A stretch of DNA of 47,854 bases from Clostridia bacterium UC5.1-1D2 (lineage in GTDB: Bacteria > Bacillota > Clostridia > Lachnospirales > Lachnospiraceae): contig BBZN01000033.1 of the NCBI GenBank assembly GCA_001304855.1, positions 1 through 47,854 on the forward strand, written 5' to 3'. The translations under genes and the position numbers were made by a program. Positions 29,518 to 39,413 of this stretch are shown piece by piece; position 1 is the first letter of the stretch; every line of letters begins with the position of its first letter. The notes beneath the pieces are model-generated. The model was not told where the DNA came from and did no database searches. It saw nothing but the letters and a program-made list of their open reading frames with translations.

Positions 29518-29940
29518 ATGATGCGCGATCCGGAACAGACAATTGGAAAGCTGATTGACAAAAGCAATCTGACCATTATCTCATATATGGACGACGGGGG
29601 CTTTCCCGTCAGCCGGGCGATGCTTGCCCCCAGAGAGCGGGAGGGAATAAAGGTATTCTGGTTCACCACCAACACATCGTCCAGGAAGATAAGCTGCTAC
29701 AAAAAGAACCCGAAGGCCAGCGTTTATTTTGTTGACAAACGGTTTTTCCGGGGCGTATGCTTGACCGGGACGATGGAAATTCTGGAGACGCGGGAGGCAA
29801 AGGAACGGATTTGGCGGGAGGGAGATACCATGTACTACAAAGAGGGAGTCACGGACCCGGATTATTGTGTTCTGAGATTTACCGCGGAAAGAGGGCGTTA
29901 TTACAGTAATTTTTCCTCCCAGGATTTTGATATTCTATAA
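29518..29940 (+). CDS. Pyridoxamine 5'-phosphate oxidase family protein
   Basis: A 140-residue split-barrel flavin-binding protein of the PNPOx-like family (general stress protein 26-like). Landmarks are LTIISYMDDGGFPVSRAM, IKVFWFTTNTSSRKISCYKKNP and ASVYFVDKRFFRGVCLTGTME. Such proteins bind FMN or F420 and reduce small substrates; in clostridia the role is usually undefined. RBS TTAAGGAGG lies before the tandem ATGs at 29518 and 29521. The frame is intact and a hairpin terminator follows. Confidence 0.85.
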   Translation: MMRDPEQTIGKLIDKSNLTIISYMDDGGFPVSRAMLAPREREGIKVFWFTTNTSSRKISCYKKNPKASVYFVDKRFFRGVCLTGTMEILETREAKERIWREGDTMYYKEGVTDPDYCVLRFTAERGRYYSNFSSQDFDIL

Positions 29941-29955
29941 TGCCCCGCCGTGTTT

Positions 29956-29982
29956 AAAAAGCGCTGCCGGAGATTGCTTTTT
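29956..29982 (+). terminator. Rho-independent terminator after the PNPOx-like gene
   Basis: AAAAAGC (29956-29962) pairs with GCTTTTT (29976-29982), 7 bp, 13-base loop with further pairing possible, ending in five T's. Confidence 0.7.
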
Positions 29983-30009
29983 CAGAATTAAGTGGTAGGA
30001 TAAAGCATA

Positions 30010-30215
30010 TCGAGTTAAGAGCAGCTGGTGCTGTTGTCCGTTGTTCGGATGACAGGTAAAAGGGAAACAGGTGTGAGTCCTGTGCGATCTCGTCACTGTA
30101 AGCCAGGAGCATATAACCTTCGTTTTACACGGTCACTGGTCCCTGCGGGAACTGGGAAGGCGGTTATATGTGTGGACAGGCAAGTCAGGAAACCTGCCGG
30201 CTGTTGGTACAGGAA
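30010..30215 (+). promoter_or_regulatory. Cobalamin (B12) riboswitch
   Basis: The aptamer core is recognisable: AAAGGGAAACAGGTGTGAGT, then the CACTGTAA segment, and the B12 box AGTCAGGAAACCTGCC (30183-30198). The flanking GCTGGTGCTGTTG and GGCTGTTGGTAC can form the closing stem. About 240 bases remain before the CbiK start; they hold several dyads but I see no canonical T-run terminator, so control may act at translation. It precedes a cobaltochelatase and an importer operon, an appropriate target for repression by adenosylcobalamin. Confidence 0.88.
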
Positions 30216-30456
30216 TATAATTCCAGATCACGAGTAATTGGTCGTGCCGGTTTGCGGTGAAGAAAGCCGCAGATTTCTGACTCAAACGGTGACATGAAAG
30301 TCTCGCAGACGAAACGGTTTTCCCGGGAGCAATATGCGAAATGATCTGCATACTGCCCTTGGACATATGCTGCCGGTTTGAGAAAGTTTGGGTTTGGATA
30401 TTTTTATTTCTGTCCTTTTATAAACCGATAGGGTGTTAAAAAAGGAGGAAAAGAAG

Positions 30457-31489
30457 ATGAAGATGAAAAAACTGACAGTATTATTTGCACTGGCGGCTCT
30501 GTCTGCAGCCATGACCGCAGGATGCTCGGGCAAAGAGACAGAGCGCGCGGCGGGAACCCCCGGGGATTCCACAGAAGCGGAGGCATCAGAGGCAGGGGAG
30601 GATGCTGAGACAACAGCCTTGGAGACTCCGGAGGAGGACGAAGAGAATTACGATACAGGCGACGCATCTCTGGACAATACCAGAAACAGCGACGGTATTG
30701 GGGAGAACGAGCTTTTGGCAGTCAGTTTCGGCACCAGCTACAATGACAACAGGCGTCTTACGGTGGGAGCCATTGAGGAGGCTTTGGAAAAGGCGTTTCC
30801 CGACTATTCCGTCAGGAGAGGTTTTACCAGCCAGATTATCATTGACCATGTGAAAGCCAGAGACAATGTGACCATTGACAATGTAGCGGAAGCCTGGACC
30901 GGGCGGTGGACAACGGGGTTAAGAACCTTGTAATCCAGCCCACCCATCTGATGAACGGACTGGAGTACAATGACCTCATAACGGAGGCGGCGGAGTATTC
31001 CGGCTCCTTTGAAAAGGTGGCGGTTGGAGAACCGCTGCTCACCTCCGACGACGATTTCAGAGCTGTTATTAAGGCTGTCACAGAGGCGACGGCCCGGTAC
31101 GACGACGGTGACACGGCTATCTGCTTTATGGGCCATGGCACTGAAGCCCAGTCCAACCAGGTATATGCAAAGATGCAGGATATGATGAAGGAAGCCGGAT
31201 ATAAGCACTACTACGTAGGGACGGTGGAGGCGGAGCCACTGTGGAGGATGTTCTGGCGTTGGTTAAGGAAGGCAGCTATAAAAAGGTGGTCTTGCAGCCC
31301 TTGATGATTGTGGCCGGGGACCATGCAAATAACGATATGGCAGGAGACGGGGAGGGAACCTGGAAGACGGCCTTCGAGGAAGCCGGATATGAGGTAACCT
31401 GCCTTGTACGGGGACTGGGAGAGCTTGAAGCAGTTCAGCAGCTCTTTGTGGAGCATGCGCAGGCAGCCATGGACAGTTTAAACCAATAA
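30457..31489 (+). CDS. cbiK: Lipoprotein sirohydrochlorin cobaltochelatase CbiK (two frameshifts)
   Basis: A CbiK-type chelatase that inserts cobalt into sirohydrochlorin in anaerobic B12 synthesis, here with a lipoprotein signal peptide (lipobox MTAGC) and an acidic linker to about residue 80, so it would sit outside the membrane. Landmarks: LLAVSFGTSYNDNRRLTVGAIE, IIIDHVKARDNVTIDNVAEAL, VIQPTHLMNGLEYNDL, the metal-His CFMGHGTEAQSNQVYAKM, and VVLQPLMIVAGDHANNDMAG. Two C's are missing, near 30893 and 31232; repaired length is 344 residues. RBS AAGGAGG, ATG 30457. Surface CbiK homologues may chelate or bind tetrapyrrole or metal for uptake rather than biosynthesis; no other cobalamin synthesis gene is in the window. 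Confidence 0.88.
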
Positions 31490-31499
31490 TTACAGAAAG

Positions 31500-31537
31500 A
31501 AGGGGCGGTCGGAAGTCGTATGCGGATCGCCCCTTTT
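31500..31537 (+). terminator. Rho-independent hairpin after cbiK
   Basis: AAGGGGCGGTC (31500-31510) pairs with GATCGCCCCTT (31525-31535), 11 bp with one wobble, followed by TT. It may attenuate read-through from the riboswitch-controlled cbiK into the transport genes. Confidence 0.75.
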
Positions 31538-31551
31538 AAGGCGAGGCATAT

Positions 31552-32538
31552 ATGAAAATACAAAGAAAGATAGTATATCCTGTAATTCTGGCTGTCATAC
31601 TGCTGACTGCGGGATGCGGCGTTTGGACTCCCCCGGGCGGCGCGGTTTCGGCTTCGGCAGAGACGCCTGACGGGGAAAGAGAATTTGAAGCGGAGCCGGA
31701 AGCGGCGGGCGCAGAGTCAGCGGAAAGCGCCGCTCCTTCAGAAGATTCCCGGGAGAGCCGTATTGCAGGCCGGGAAGAGACTGCGGCTCAGATGAATGTG
31801 CTGGAGGATGGAATGACCCCGGTATATGGGGCGGAGCTGAAGGACGGCGTTTATTCCGTAAAGGTGGATTCCAGCTCCGGCATGTTCCGGATCACCGACT
31901 GCCGCCTCACTGTCAGAGAGGGGGCAATGAATGCGGTTATGACCATGGGAGGAACGGGGGTATCTGAAGCTGTATATGGGAACCGGCAGGGAGGCGGCAA
32001 ATGCCTCTGAGGACGATTACATTCCCTATGTGGAGACTGCCCGGGGGGAACATACATACCAGGTTCCTGTAGAAGCCCTGGATATGGGAATCCATTGCGC
32101 CGCATTCAGCAAAAACAAAGAGAAATGGTACGACAGGTTCTGGTATTCCGCTCTGATTCCCTGCCGTTAGAAGCATTTGCAGAGGGTAAAATTGTGACTG
32201 CGCAGGATCTGAATCTGGAGGACGGGCAGTATACGGCAGAGGTGAGTTTAGGCGGCGGATCCGGCAGAGCCGGTGTGGAATCCCCCGCCAGGCTCCGGGT
32301 GGAGAATGGAAATGTCTTTGTAACAATAGTCTGGGGCAGTTCCAATTACGATTATATGAAGGTGGGGGAAGAGCGGTACGAGCTGATGGGAACAGAGGGA
32401 AGCTCCACCTTTGAGATACCCGTTGCAGGATTCGACTGGAAAATCCCGGTGATTGCAGATACCATTGCCATGAGCCAGCCACATGAGATCAGCTACACCC
32501 TGACGTTGGATTCCTCAACTCTGGAGAAGGTACAATGA
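31552..32538 (+). CDS. Tandem-domain lipoprotein of a metal/tetrapyrrole uptake locus (two frameshifts)
   Basis: A lipoprotein (lipobox LLTAGC) with an acidic linker (to about residue 85) and two similar beta-rich domains. Domain 1 begins LKDGVYSVKVDSSSGMFRIT and ends EKWYDRVLVFRSDSLPLEAF; domain 2 begins LEDGQYTAEVSLGGGSGRAG and contains WGSSNYDYMKVGEERYE. The shared pattern DG-x-Y, then RL-x-V-x-x-G, resembles NEAT-like haem-binding domains, but I would not call them NEAT without a profile search. An extra G near 31954-31958 and a missing G near 32139 break the frame; corrected length is 328 residues. Its stop overlaps the next gene's start (CAATGATG), so it is coupled to the ABC binding protein. 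A receptor role for B12, haem or a metal complex is inferred. Confidence 0.7.
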
Positions 32539-33787
32539 TGAGGGGGACACGTTTCACAATCTCCATGGCTGCCCTGCTTCTCATATCCGGCCTTTGGAGC
32601 TGCGCCTCCCCGGGAACGGGCAAAGGCGGCGCAGAACGTGCTGCGGCGGAACAGTCCGGCACAGAAGCCCGGGATTTAGAGGGGCTCACGCCCCAGGGGG
32701 CCGGGGCAAGCGGAAGGGGATCGGAAACAGGGCTGAAGGCGGTAAGCTGGATGGACATGAAAAGCGATCATTCCATGGAGCTGCGGTACGCCAATCAGTT
32801 TTCCGTGGATTATTATGAAAATGGCTGCAGAATGATAACAATTAAAGAAAACGGGCGTTTTCTCACTGTTCCCGAAGAGGGGGAGGTTCCACAGGGTCTG
32901 CCGGAGGATGTGACCGTTGTGAGGCAGCCCCTGGCCAATATTTATCTGGCGGCAACCTCCGCCATGGATCTGTTCCGCAGCCTGGGAAGCGTGGACCGGA
33001 TTACGCTCTCCGGTACGGACCAGGAAGGCTGGCACATAGAGGAGGCAAAGACTGCCCTGGAAGAAGGGCGTATGTCCTATGCAGGAAAATACAACGCCCC
33101 GGACTATGAACTGATTCTGTCCAAATCCTGTGATTTGGCTGTTGAGTCTACCATGATCTATCATTCGCCTGAGGTGAAGGAACAGCTTGAAACGCTGGGG
33201 ATTCCCGTTCTTGTGGAGCGCTCCAGCTATGAAAGCCATCCCCTGGGCAGAATGGAGTGGATTAAACTCTACGGCGTTCTCCTGGAAGAGAGGATATGGC
33301 CGAAGCCTGTTTTGAAAATGAGATGAAGAATCTGGAGGGAATTCTTGAGCAGGAGCCCACAGGTAAAACGGCGGCATTTTTTTACATCAGTTCCAACGGA
33401 TATGTGAATGTAAGGAAATCCGGGGATTATGTGGCTAAAATGATTGAGATGGCGGGAGGCGCCTATGTCCCCCATAATCTTGCAGAGGGTGAAAACGCCC
33501 TGTCCACCATGAATATGCAGATGGAATCCTTCTATTGGGCGGCCAGGGAGGCCGATTTTATTATATATAACAGCGCCATTGACGGCGGGCTGAAATCCCT
33601 GGATGAACTTCTGGAGAAAAGCGGGCTTCTGGCAGATTTTAAGGCTGTGAAGGACGGGAATGTCTGGTGTACGGAACAGAATCTGTTCCAGGAAACCATG
33701 GGGCTGGGGAATATGATTCTGGATATTCACAGAATGCTCACAGAGGAGGATCCGGGTGAGATGACATATTTGTACAGACTTCGGTAA
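32535..33787 (+). CDS. ABC transporter substrate-binding lipoprotein, iron/cobalamin type (one frameshift)
   Basis: A FecB/BtuF-class periplasmic-binding-type protein anchored as a lipoprotein (LLLISGLWSC). After a linker come YANQFSVDYYENGCRMITIKE, VVRQPLANIYLAATSAMDLFRSLG and, in lobe 2, AAFFYISSNGYVNVRKSGDY and WYWAAREADF-like strands (ESFYWAAREADFIIYNS). One G is missing near 33293, where LLEEEDMAEACF is restored. Repaired length is 417 residues, somewhat longer than a minimal BtuF because of the N-terminal linker. It lies in the order binding protein, permease, ATPase with the following genes. Class fits siderophore, haem or cobalamin uptake; the B12 riboswitch upstream favours cobalamin or a precursor. 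Confidence 0.82.
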
Positions 33788-33944
33788 CCGTCAGTCTCTT
33801 TTAAATACAGGGCGGCTGTTTTAGCGGTTTAACCGGTAAGGCGCCTGCACAGGGCCCTGGCATTCCTGTTTCCGCCAAAAGAGCAGGCATGGACGATTCA
33901 ATGGGAAGCCGAAAAGGGCCCCTCAGGTGATGAGGAGGCGATTT

Positions 33945-34959
33945 ATGGTAAAAAAGATGTATGCCAGATACGGCATTTCCTTTGCCCTCCTGGGGGCGCT
34001 GCTGTGTCTGCTGTTTATATGGAACGTAAATTCCGGCAGCGTCCGCCTGTCCCTTCAGGAGATCGCCGGGATAATCTTCAGGAGAACCGGGCAGGACACG
34101 GCATACCATATTATCTGGGATATACGCCTGCCCCGTATTCTGGCGGCTGTGATACTGGGCGGCGCATTGTCTGTGTCCGGTTTTCTTTTGCAGACCTTTT
34201 TTGCAAACCCCATTGCAGGGCCTTTCGTTCTGGGGGTTTCCTCGGGAGCCAGGCTGATGGTATCATTGGTTATGGTTGCTCTTTTGGGAAAAGGAATTTC
34301 CATCAGTTCCGGGGCCATGATCCTGGCTGCCTTTGCAGGCGCTATGATATCCATGGGGGTTGTGCTCCTGATTTCAGGAACGGTTAAAAATATGTCCATG
34401 CTGGTGATATGCGGAGTGATGATAAGCTATATATGCTCTGCAGCCACGGATTTTGTGGTTACTTTTGCAGACGACGCAAACATCGTAAACCTTCACAACT
34501 GGTCTATGGGCAGCTTTTCGGGAATATCTTGGGAGAATGTGGGCGTTATGACCCTTGTGTCCCTGACGGGATTGCTGCTGGCAGTTCTCATGGCAAAGCC
34601 ATTGGCGCCTACCAGATGGGGGAAGTCTACGCCCAGAATATGGGGGTCAATATTATCAGGCTTCGGGTGGCTTGATTCTTCTGTCCAGTATTCTGTCCGC
34701 CTGCGTTACCGCCTTTGCAGGGCCTGTCTCCTTTGTAGGGATTGCAGTCCCCCATTTGATAAAGCGGATGTTTAAGACGGCCAGGCCCCTTCTGGCGATA
34801 CCGGGGTGCTTTTTGGGCGGAGGGGTGTTTTGTCTGTTTAGCGATCTCGTTGCAAGAACCATGTTCTCGCCCACAGAACTGAGCATCAGCTCTGTCACGG
34901 CTGTATTTGGGGCTCCGGTTGTTATATATATGATGGTCAACAGCAGAAAGAGTCTATAG
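33945..34959 (+). CDS. FecCD/BtuC family ABC permease (two frameshifts)
   Basis: A ten-TM permease of the FecCD/BtuC family. Landmarks are IWDIRLPRILAAVILGGALS, LLQTFFANPIAGPFVLGVSSGA, DDANIVNLHNWSMGSFSGISW, and FAGPVSFVGIAVPHLIKRM. One G near 34604 and one T near 34672 are missing; restoring them reads KPLGAYQMGEVYAQNMGV and RVALILLSSIL. Repaired length is 338 residues, standard. RBS GGAGG precedes ATG 33945. There is a 157-base gap from the binding-protein gene with no obvious promoter; the ATPase follows after 19 bases. Confidence 0.88.
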
Positions 34960-34978
34960 CAGTAATCCAGGAGGAAAA

Positions 34979-36081
34979 ATGGCGGCGGAGGATTATATTT
35001 TCACAGATAAAATAACCGTGGGGTACGGAAAAATCCCCCTCATTAAAGAGATCGAGATCCATGTGAAGCGGGGGGAGATTGTAACGCTTATCGGGCCTAA
35101 CGGAGCGGGAAAATCTACTATTTTGAAAAGCGTCATCCGGCAGCTGGGACTCCTTGGGGGAGCTGTCTATCTGGACGGCCTGCCCATGGGAAATATGACG
35201 GAGAAGCAGATAGCCAGAAGAATGTCGGTGCTGATGACTGAACGGATACGCCCGGAGCTTATGACCTGCCGGGATGTGGTGGAAACCGGGCGCTATCCTA
35301 TACCGGGAGGATGGGGATTCTCACGGGGGAGGACAGGAGAAAGATCCGGGAGGCAATGGAGCTGGTTCACTGCCTGGAGCTTGCACAGAAGGATTTTACG
35401 GAGATCAGCGACGGCCAAAAGCAGAGAGTTCTGCTGGCCCGGGCGGTGTGCCAGGAGCCGGAAGCAATTGTACTGGATGAACCTACCTCCTTTCTGGATA
35501 TCCGCCATAAGCTGGAACTGCTGACTATTTTAAAGGATTTGGTAAAGAAAAAAAGAGTGGCTGTGCTTATGTCACTCCATGAGCTGGATTTGGCCCAGAA
35601 ACTTTCGGATTATATTGTATGCGTAAAAGACAATTTAATTGAGCGCTGCGGCACGCCTGAGGAAATATTTAATTCCGCTTATATTACAAAGCTCTATGGG
35701 ATTACCAGGGGAAGCTATCAGGCGGAGATGGGCTGCCTGGAGATGGAGGCGGTAAAAGGGCGTCCTGAGGTATTTGTCATCGGAGGAAACGGAAGGGGAA
35801 TTCCTGTTTACCGGAGGCTGCAGAGAAAGGGAATTCCCTTTGCAGCCGGAATTCTTCATGAAAATGATTTGGATTATCCCGTAGCCAGAGCGCTGGCTGC
35901 AGCACTGGTGTCAGAGGCCCCCTTTGAACCCATCGGCCGGGACGCCTATGAGCGCGCGGCTTCCCTGTTAAACGCATGCAGCCGGGTTATCTGCTGCCTG
36001 AATGAATTTGGAACTATGAATGAGGGAAACCGGCGTCTGGCAGAGCTGGGAAAGGATAAAATGAGCTTCCGTGAATTGTAA
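34979..36081 (+). CDS. ABC transporter ATPase, iron/cobalamin type, with a C-terminal extension (one frameshift)
   Basis: A FecE/BtuD-type ATPase: Walker A LIGPNGAGKST, signature ISDGQKQRVLLARA, Walker B EAIVLDEPTSFLD and the switch His in LMSLHELDLA. One T is missing near 35295 (GRYPYTGRMG is restored), giving 367 residues. The ATPase core ends near residue 250; a further 110-odd residues (EVFVIGGNGRGIPVYRRLQR, then AGILHENDLDYPVARALAAA) form an extra domain with a Rossmann-like GGNGRG turn, seen in some clostridial iron-type ATPases. RBS CAGGAGG, ATG 34979. It closes the operon that begins at the riboswitch. Confidence 0.85.
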
Positions 36082-36124
36082 AGGGAGGCCCGGAGGCAGG
36101 GGAATCCCCGTTAAAAGATGAGGT

Positions 36125-36933
36125 CTATGATCTGGGCCTGCCCAGACGTCTCCTCAGGATAACAGCCAGGCAGTACAGGGCCGTAACCGTCACACATACG
36201 GCTGCCATAAGGACTGCATATTCCATGAATTTTGTTCTGTCATGCTCATAGGCCCTGTTTAAAAAGGGTATGCCCAGGACAATTGCAAAGTACCAGAATA
36301 CAGGCGGTATGCATTTCCAGAGAAGTCCTGAATAAGATGGGAGCGGCTGTGGGGCGTTATTGGCTTCTCCGGGTTTTTCGGATCTTTGGGATACAGACCG
36401 GGAGATGAGCTCCGCAATTTGATACAGCGTGAACAGGGCCGTAAAGTAAACGGAAATGCCAATGAGCGTGTGAAGCCTCTCCGGCGTCAGCGGGCCCCTG
36501 TGAATCTCCGGCCTGCCTGCGTAAAGGGGAAGGTAGATGGACACGATAATCCGCAGCCCGTTGACAAAAATGGTGAATAAATAGGAAATTCCAAGGCTGA
36601 AGGCCACCCAGGCCAGGCCTTTTTTGTTGTCTCCATGCGGTGTACGAAGGAGAAGATAAGGGCTGCAACAGCAATCATCATAAACTGAACGCCGGAGCAG
36701 GAGGAGGCAATGATAAAGCGGAAATTGTAATTGATGTAACCTACATCTGTCTCGTATTCAAAGGGGATGCCGCTTAAATGCCTGACCCACCAGGCTGTGG
36801 GGGTCAGGATCCATTTAAGCTCATTGGCTCCGGCTCTGCTGTAAAAGTATTTCATACCCAATATAAGGGCAAATCCAAGAAGATAATAGATCCAGCATCC
36901 TTTTAGAATGGCCGGGGCTTTTTTGAATGTCAT
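36125..36933 (-). CDS. xrtK: Exosortase (XrtK-like; one frameshift)
   Basis: A polytopic membrane transpeptidase-type protein of the exosortase/archaeosortase superfamily, 269 residues after adding one A to the run near 36620 (plus coordinates). The presumed catalytic Cys79 lies in ASSCSGVQF, Arg128 in VNGLRII and His155 in RLHTLIG, the C-R-H triad of the family, each at the outer end of a membrane helix. It is 20 bases downstream of the VIT/vWA gene, with RBS AAGAGGT, so the two are an operon. The neighbour's tail (SEP, hydrophobic helix, KKKR) is the expected substrate. I assign XrtK because I recall that exosortase pairing with SEP-type tails; the superfamily is much more certain than the subtype. 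Confidence 0.75.
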
Positions 36934-36952
36934 GATAGATACCTCTTAATCG

Positions 36953-38968
36953 TTACAGGCGTTTCTTTTTAGAGGACCGGGCGGCTCCCATGATCATAAC
37001 AACTGCGGCAAGGGGGATTAATATAAGGACGCCAGGTTCCGAACCGATGGTATAGCCGCTTCCCACTGCAAAGTTAGATACATTTTTAGGAAGAGGCAGG
37101 GGCTGATCTACATCCAGGCTGTTTCCATCGGGGTTGCGTACTTCCTCCATCACTGCAATGAAGGAGGTATATGGAGTCATCATACTGTACTTGAGGCCGA
37201 TTTCCGTAACCTCTTTCTTTACTGCGTCTTCATCCTCATTCGGATTGTAATCTGTAAGGTTCTCAACCTTGGTGCGCGCCCACAGATAGCCGATGGTTTC
37301 GCTGGAGTCCGGAATAGAAGCCTCTGCAACCTGGATATCCTGGGTGAAATCCTGCCCTGTTCCCGTTTTACCTGTAATTTTTATCGTTCCGTCGGGCTCG
37401 CCGCGCCATTTTCCGAACAGAACCACCGGACGCTGGGCAAACAGGTGGGCAGAACCTCCGGCGCCACATCATAGGTTTCAAAGCCGTTATAGGCCACTTT
37501 AATGTCACTTAAAAGGGGCGCTTCTATATAGGTGCGGAAACGCTTTGCCGTGGCTGCGGCATCGTCGGAGTCAGTCACCACAAAGGCTTCGCCCTGGCCC
37601 ACTTTGGCAATCCCGTCTACCAGATAGCGGTTGACGGAATCCCCGATACCGAAGGAAAAGAAGCTGGTGTCTGAAAGGTTTTTGCTCACAATATCAAATA
37701 TTTCTTTTTCACCGGAGAGATAACCGTCCGTGATGGTAATGATACTCCGGGAAACATCTGGGTTGCGGGGGATTGCCAGGGCCTTCCTGAGCGCCGGAGC
37801 CATCTCCGTTCCGCCGCCGCCCTCCTCCCGGTCGATGTAATCGAAGGCCTTTTGGATATTTTCAGCGGAGGCAGGTATTGATTGGGCCGACATCTGCATT
37901 GATTCCTCTGAGAACAGTATCAGGTTAAAGCTGTCCGTATCCCGGAGATTTGAAACCAGATCCTTAATGAGAGCCTTGGCTGTATCCAGAGGATAGCCGT
38001 ACATGGAACCGGACACATCGAGGACAAAAATGTACTCCCGGGGCGGAATATCATCGGCCTTATATCGCTCAGGGGGCTGTATCATCAGCATAAAGAAGTT
38101 TTCGTCCTGGCCTTTATTCAGCATCAGCCCGTGTTTATGGCGGATCCCGTCAGCTTGTAATCCAGTACAAAATCCCGGTCGCCGGCGAAATCGCCGGGGT
38201 TTGAAAGGGAGATCCCGAAAGCGGATTCATGTTCCTTTGCCACCTTTATGTCGTGGGACTTGCAGGAGATATCTGTGATGGGAACGCCGGTGGAAAGCCT
38301 GACCTCAATGTCGTAGGTCCCTTAGGGGCGGCGCCTTCTTCCAGGTAGGGAGAGGCCACAAACTCATTGGAGCCGCCCCGGGAATCTTCAGAGGGGCTCA
38401 TATACCGGGGGCCTGCCACTGTGGGAAAAACAAACTGGTAAACGCCCTCTGTTGAAAGGATCATCTCCGTATAGTGGAGTTCAATGATAACCGTATCGCC
38501 GGGCATAATGTTTGCCACATTCATGGAGAACACGTTGGGGCGCTGCTGTTCCAGGAGAGATGCGCTCTTCCCCTCGCTTTTGGCCTCCTCGAATTCTTCT
38601 TTGGCCTCCTCCTTCTCCTTGATTTTGGCGGTAATCTTCCGACTGCCTATCTGCATAGTCATTCCGTGGACGCTGACCCTGGTGGAAGCAGGAAAGACAT
38701 AGCTGGCGTTAATAGGGGTTTGCCCTTCGTTGGCATAAGTCTGGGTCACATAGGTGTCCGCGATGACACCGTTGATATCAGTGGACACCTTTGTCCCCTT
38801 TAAAGGGAAACTGTCGGTACTGCCGTCTGTCCCCTCCACAAAGAAGTAGGGCGACAGGGTTTTGTCGGGGTCGCTGCTGCCGGGTTCCTCCCCGAAGGCC
38901 GCCGCCGGGTGAGCAATGATAATAAGTAGTGCGAATAGTACACAAAGCCATTTCTTTTTCCGTTTCAT
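36953..38968 (-). CDS. VIT/vWA surface protein with C-terminal exosortase sorting signal (three frameshifts)
   Basis: A 672-residue secreted protein after correcting three one-base losses (near 38320, 38146 and 37440, plus coordinates). A signal peptide (LCVLFALLIIIAHPAAAFG) is followed by a vault/inter-alpha-trypsin domain (VIADTYVTQTYANEGQTPIN, ASYVFPASTRVSVHGM), then a vWA domain with MIDAS motif FVLDVSGSMYG and the Thr segment GGGGTEMAPAL. A C-terminal domain precedes GSEPG, a hydrophobic helix (VLILIPLAAVVMIMG) and the basic tail RSSKKKRL. This tripartite tail is a PEP-CTERM-like sorting signal, matching the exosortase encoded next. The start is ATG 38968 with GAGGTG upstream. Surface display and adhesion or inhibition are inferred from the domains. 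Confidence 0.82.
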
Positions 38969-39291
38969 CTCATACACCTCATTTGTTTTTGTTTGCCTTG
39001 GAGAGCGTACAGGAATTACTGTCTCCGGCAGAGCATTCCCGCAGGTAATGTTCCTACTGTATAAATTACAATACCCAGGCATCAAAAGAGCATCAAAGAT
39101 GCATCATTTTTGCATCATGGAGAAATTTAATATGAAAATTTCTGGTAATTATCAGGTATATTTAGGGGACGTCTCTTGGCAAAGGAGGGATTTTGTGAAA
39201 TATCGACAAAAATATTGAGAAATAATTTGCTATATTTGCGATTGATAACAGAATCATATTATGATATTTTATACTTATAGTTTACAAAATA

Positions 39292-39321
39292 AAACTATAG
39301 TTTAATAAATTGCAATTTATT
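39292..39321. promoter_or_regulatory. Two abutting palindromes in an AT-rich divergent region
   Basis: AAACTATAGTTT (39292-39303) and AATAAATTGCAATTTATT (39304-39321) are perfect palindromes placed end to end, about 95 bases before the IclR gene. The 445-base gap (38969-39413) between that gene and the divergent VIT/vWA gene is very AT-rich on its IclR side and holds no gene. IclR-type proteins bind palindromes upstream of their own genes, so these are candidate operators. I see no clear promoter hexamers. Confidence 0.5.
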
Positions 39322-39413
39322 GATAAAAAATCAAATTACGAATTAGCGTTTAGCCGAAGCTGTTGATTTCCTTGCTGAAATATGGTAATTTAAAAGAAAA
39401 AGTGAGGAGATAG

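Noticed and set aside
33788..33944. A promoter or small gene in the gap between the binding protein and the permease
   Set aside because: No hexamer pair with proper spacing and no coding frame with an RBS. The gap is ordinary intra-operon sequence as far as I can see.
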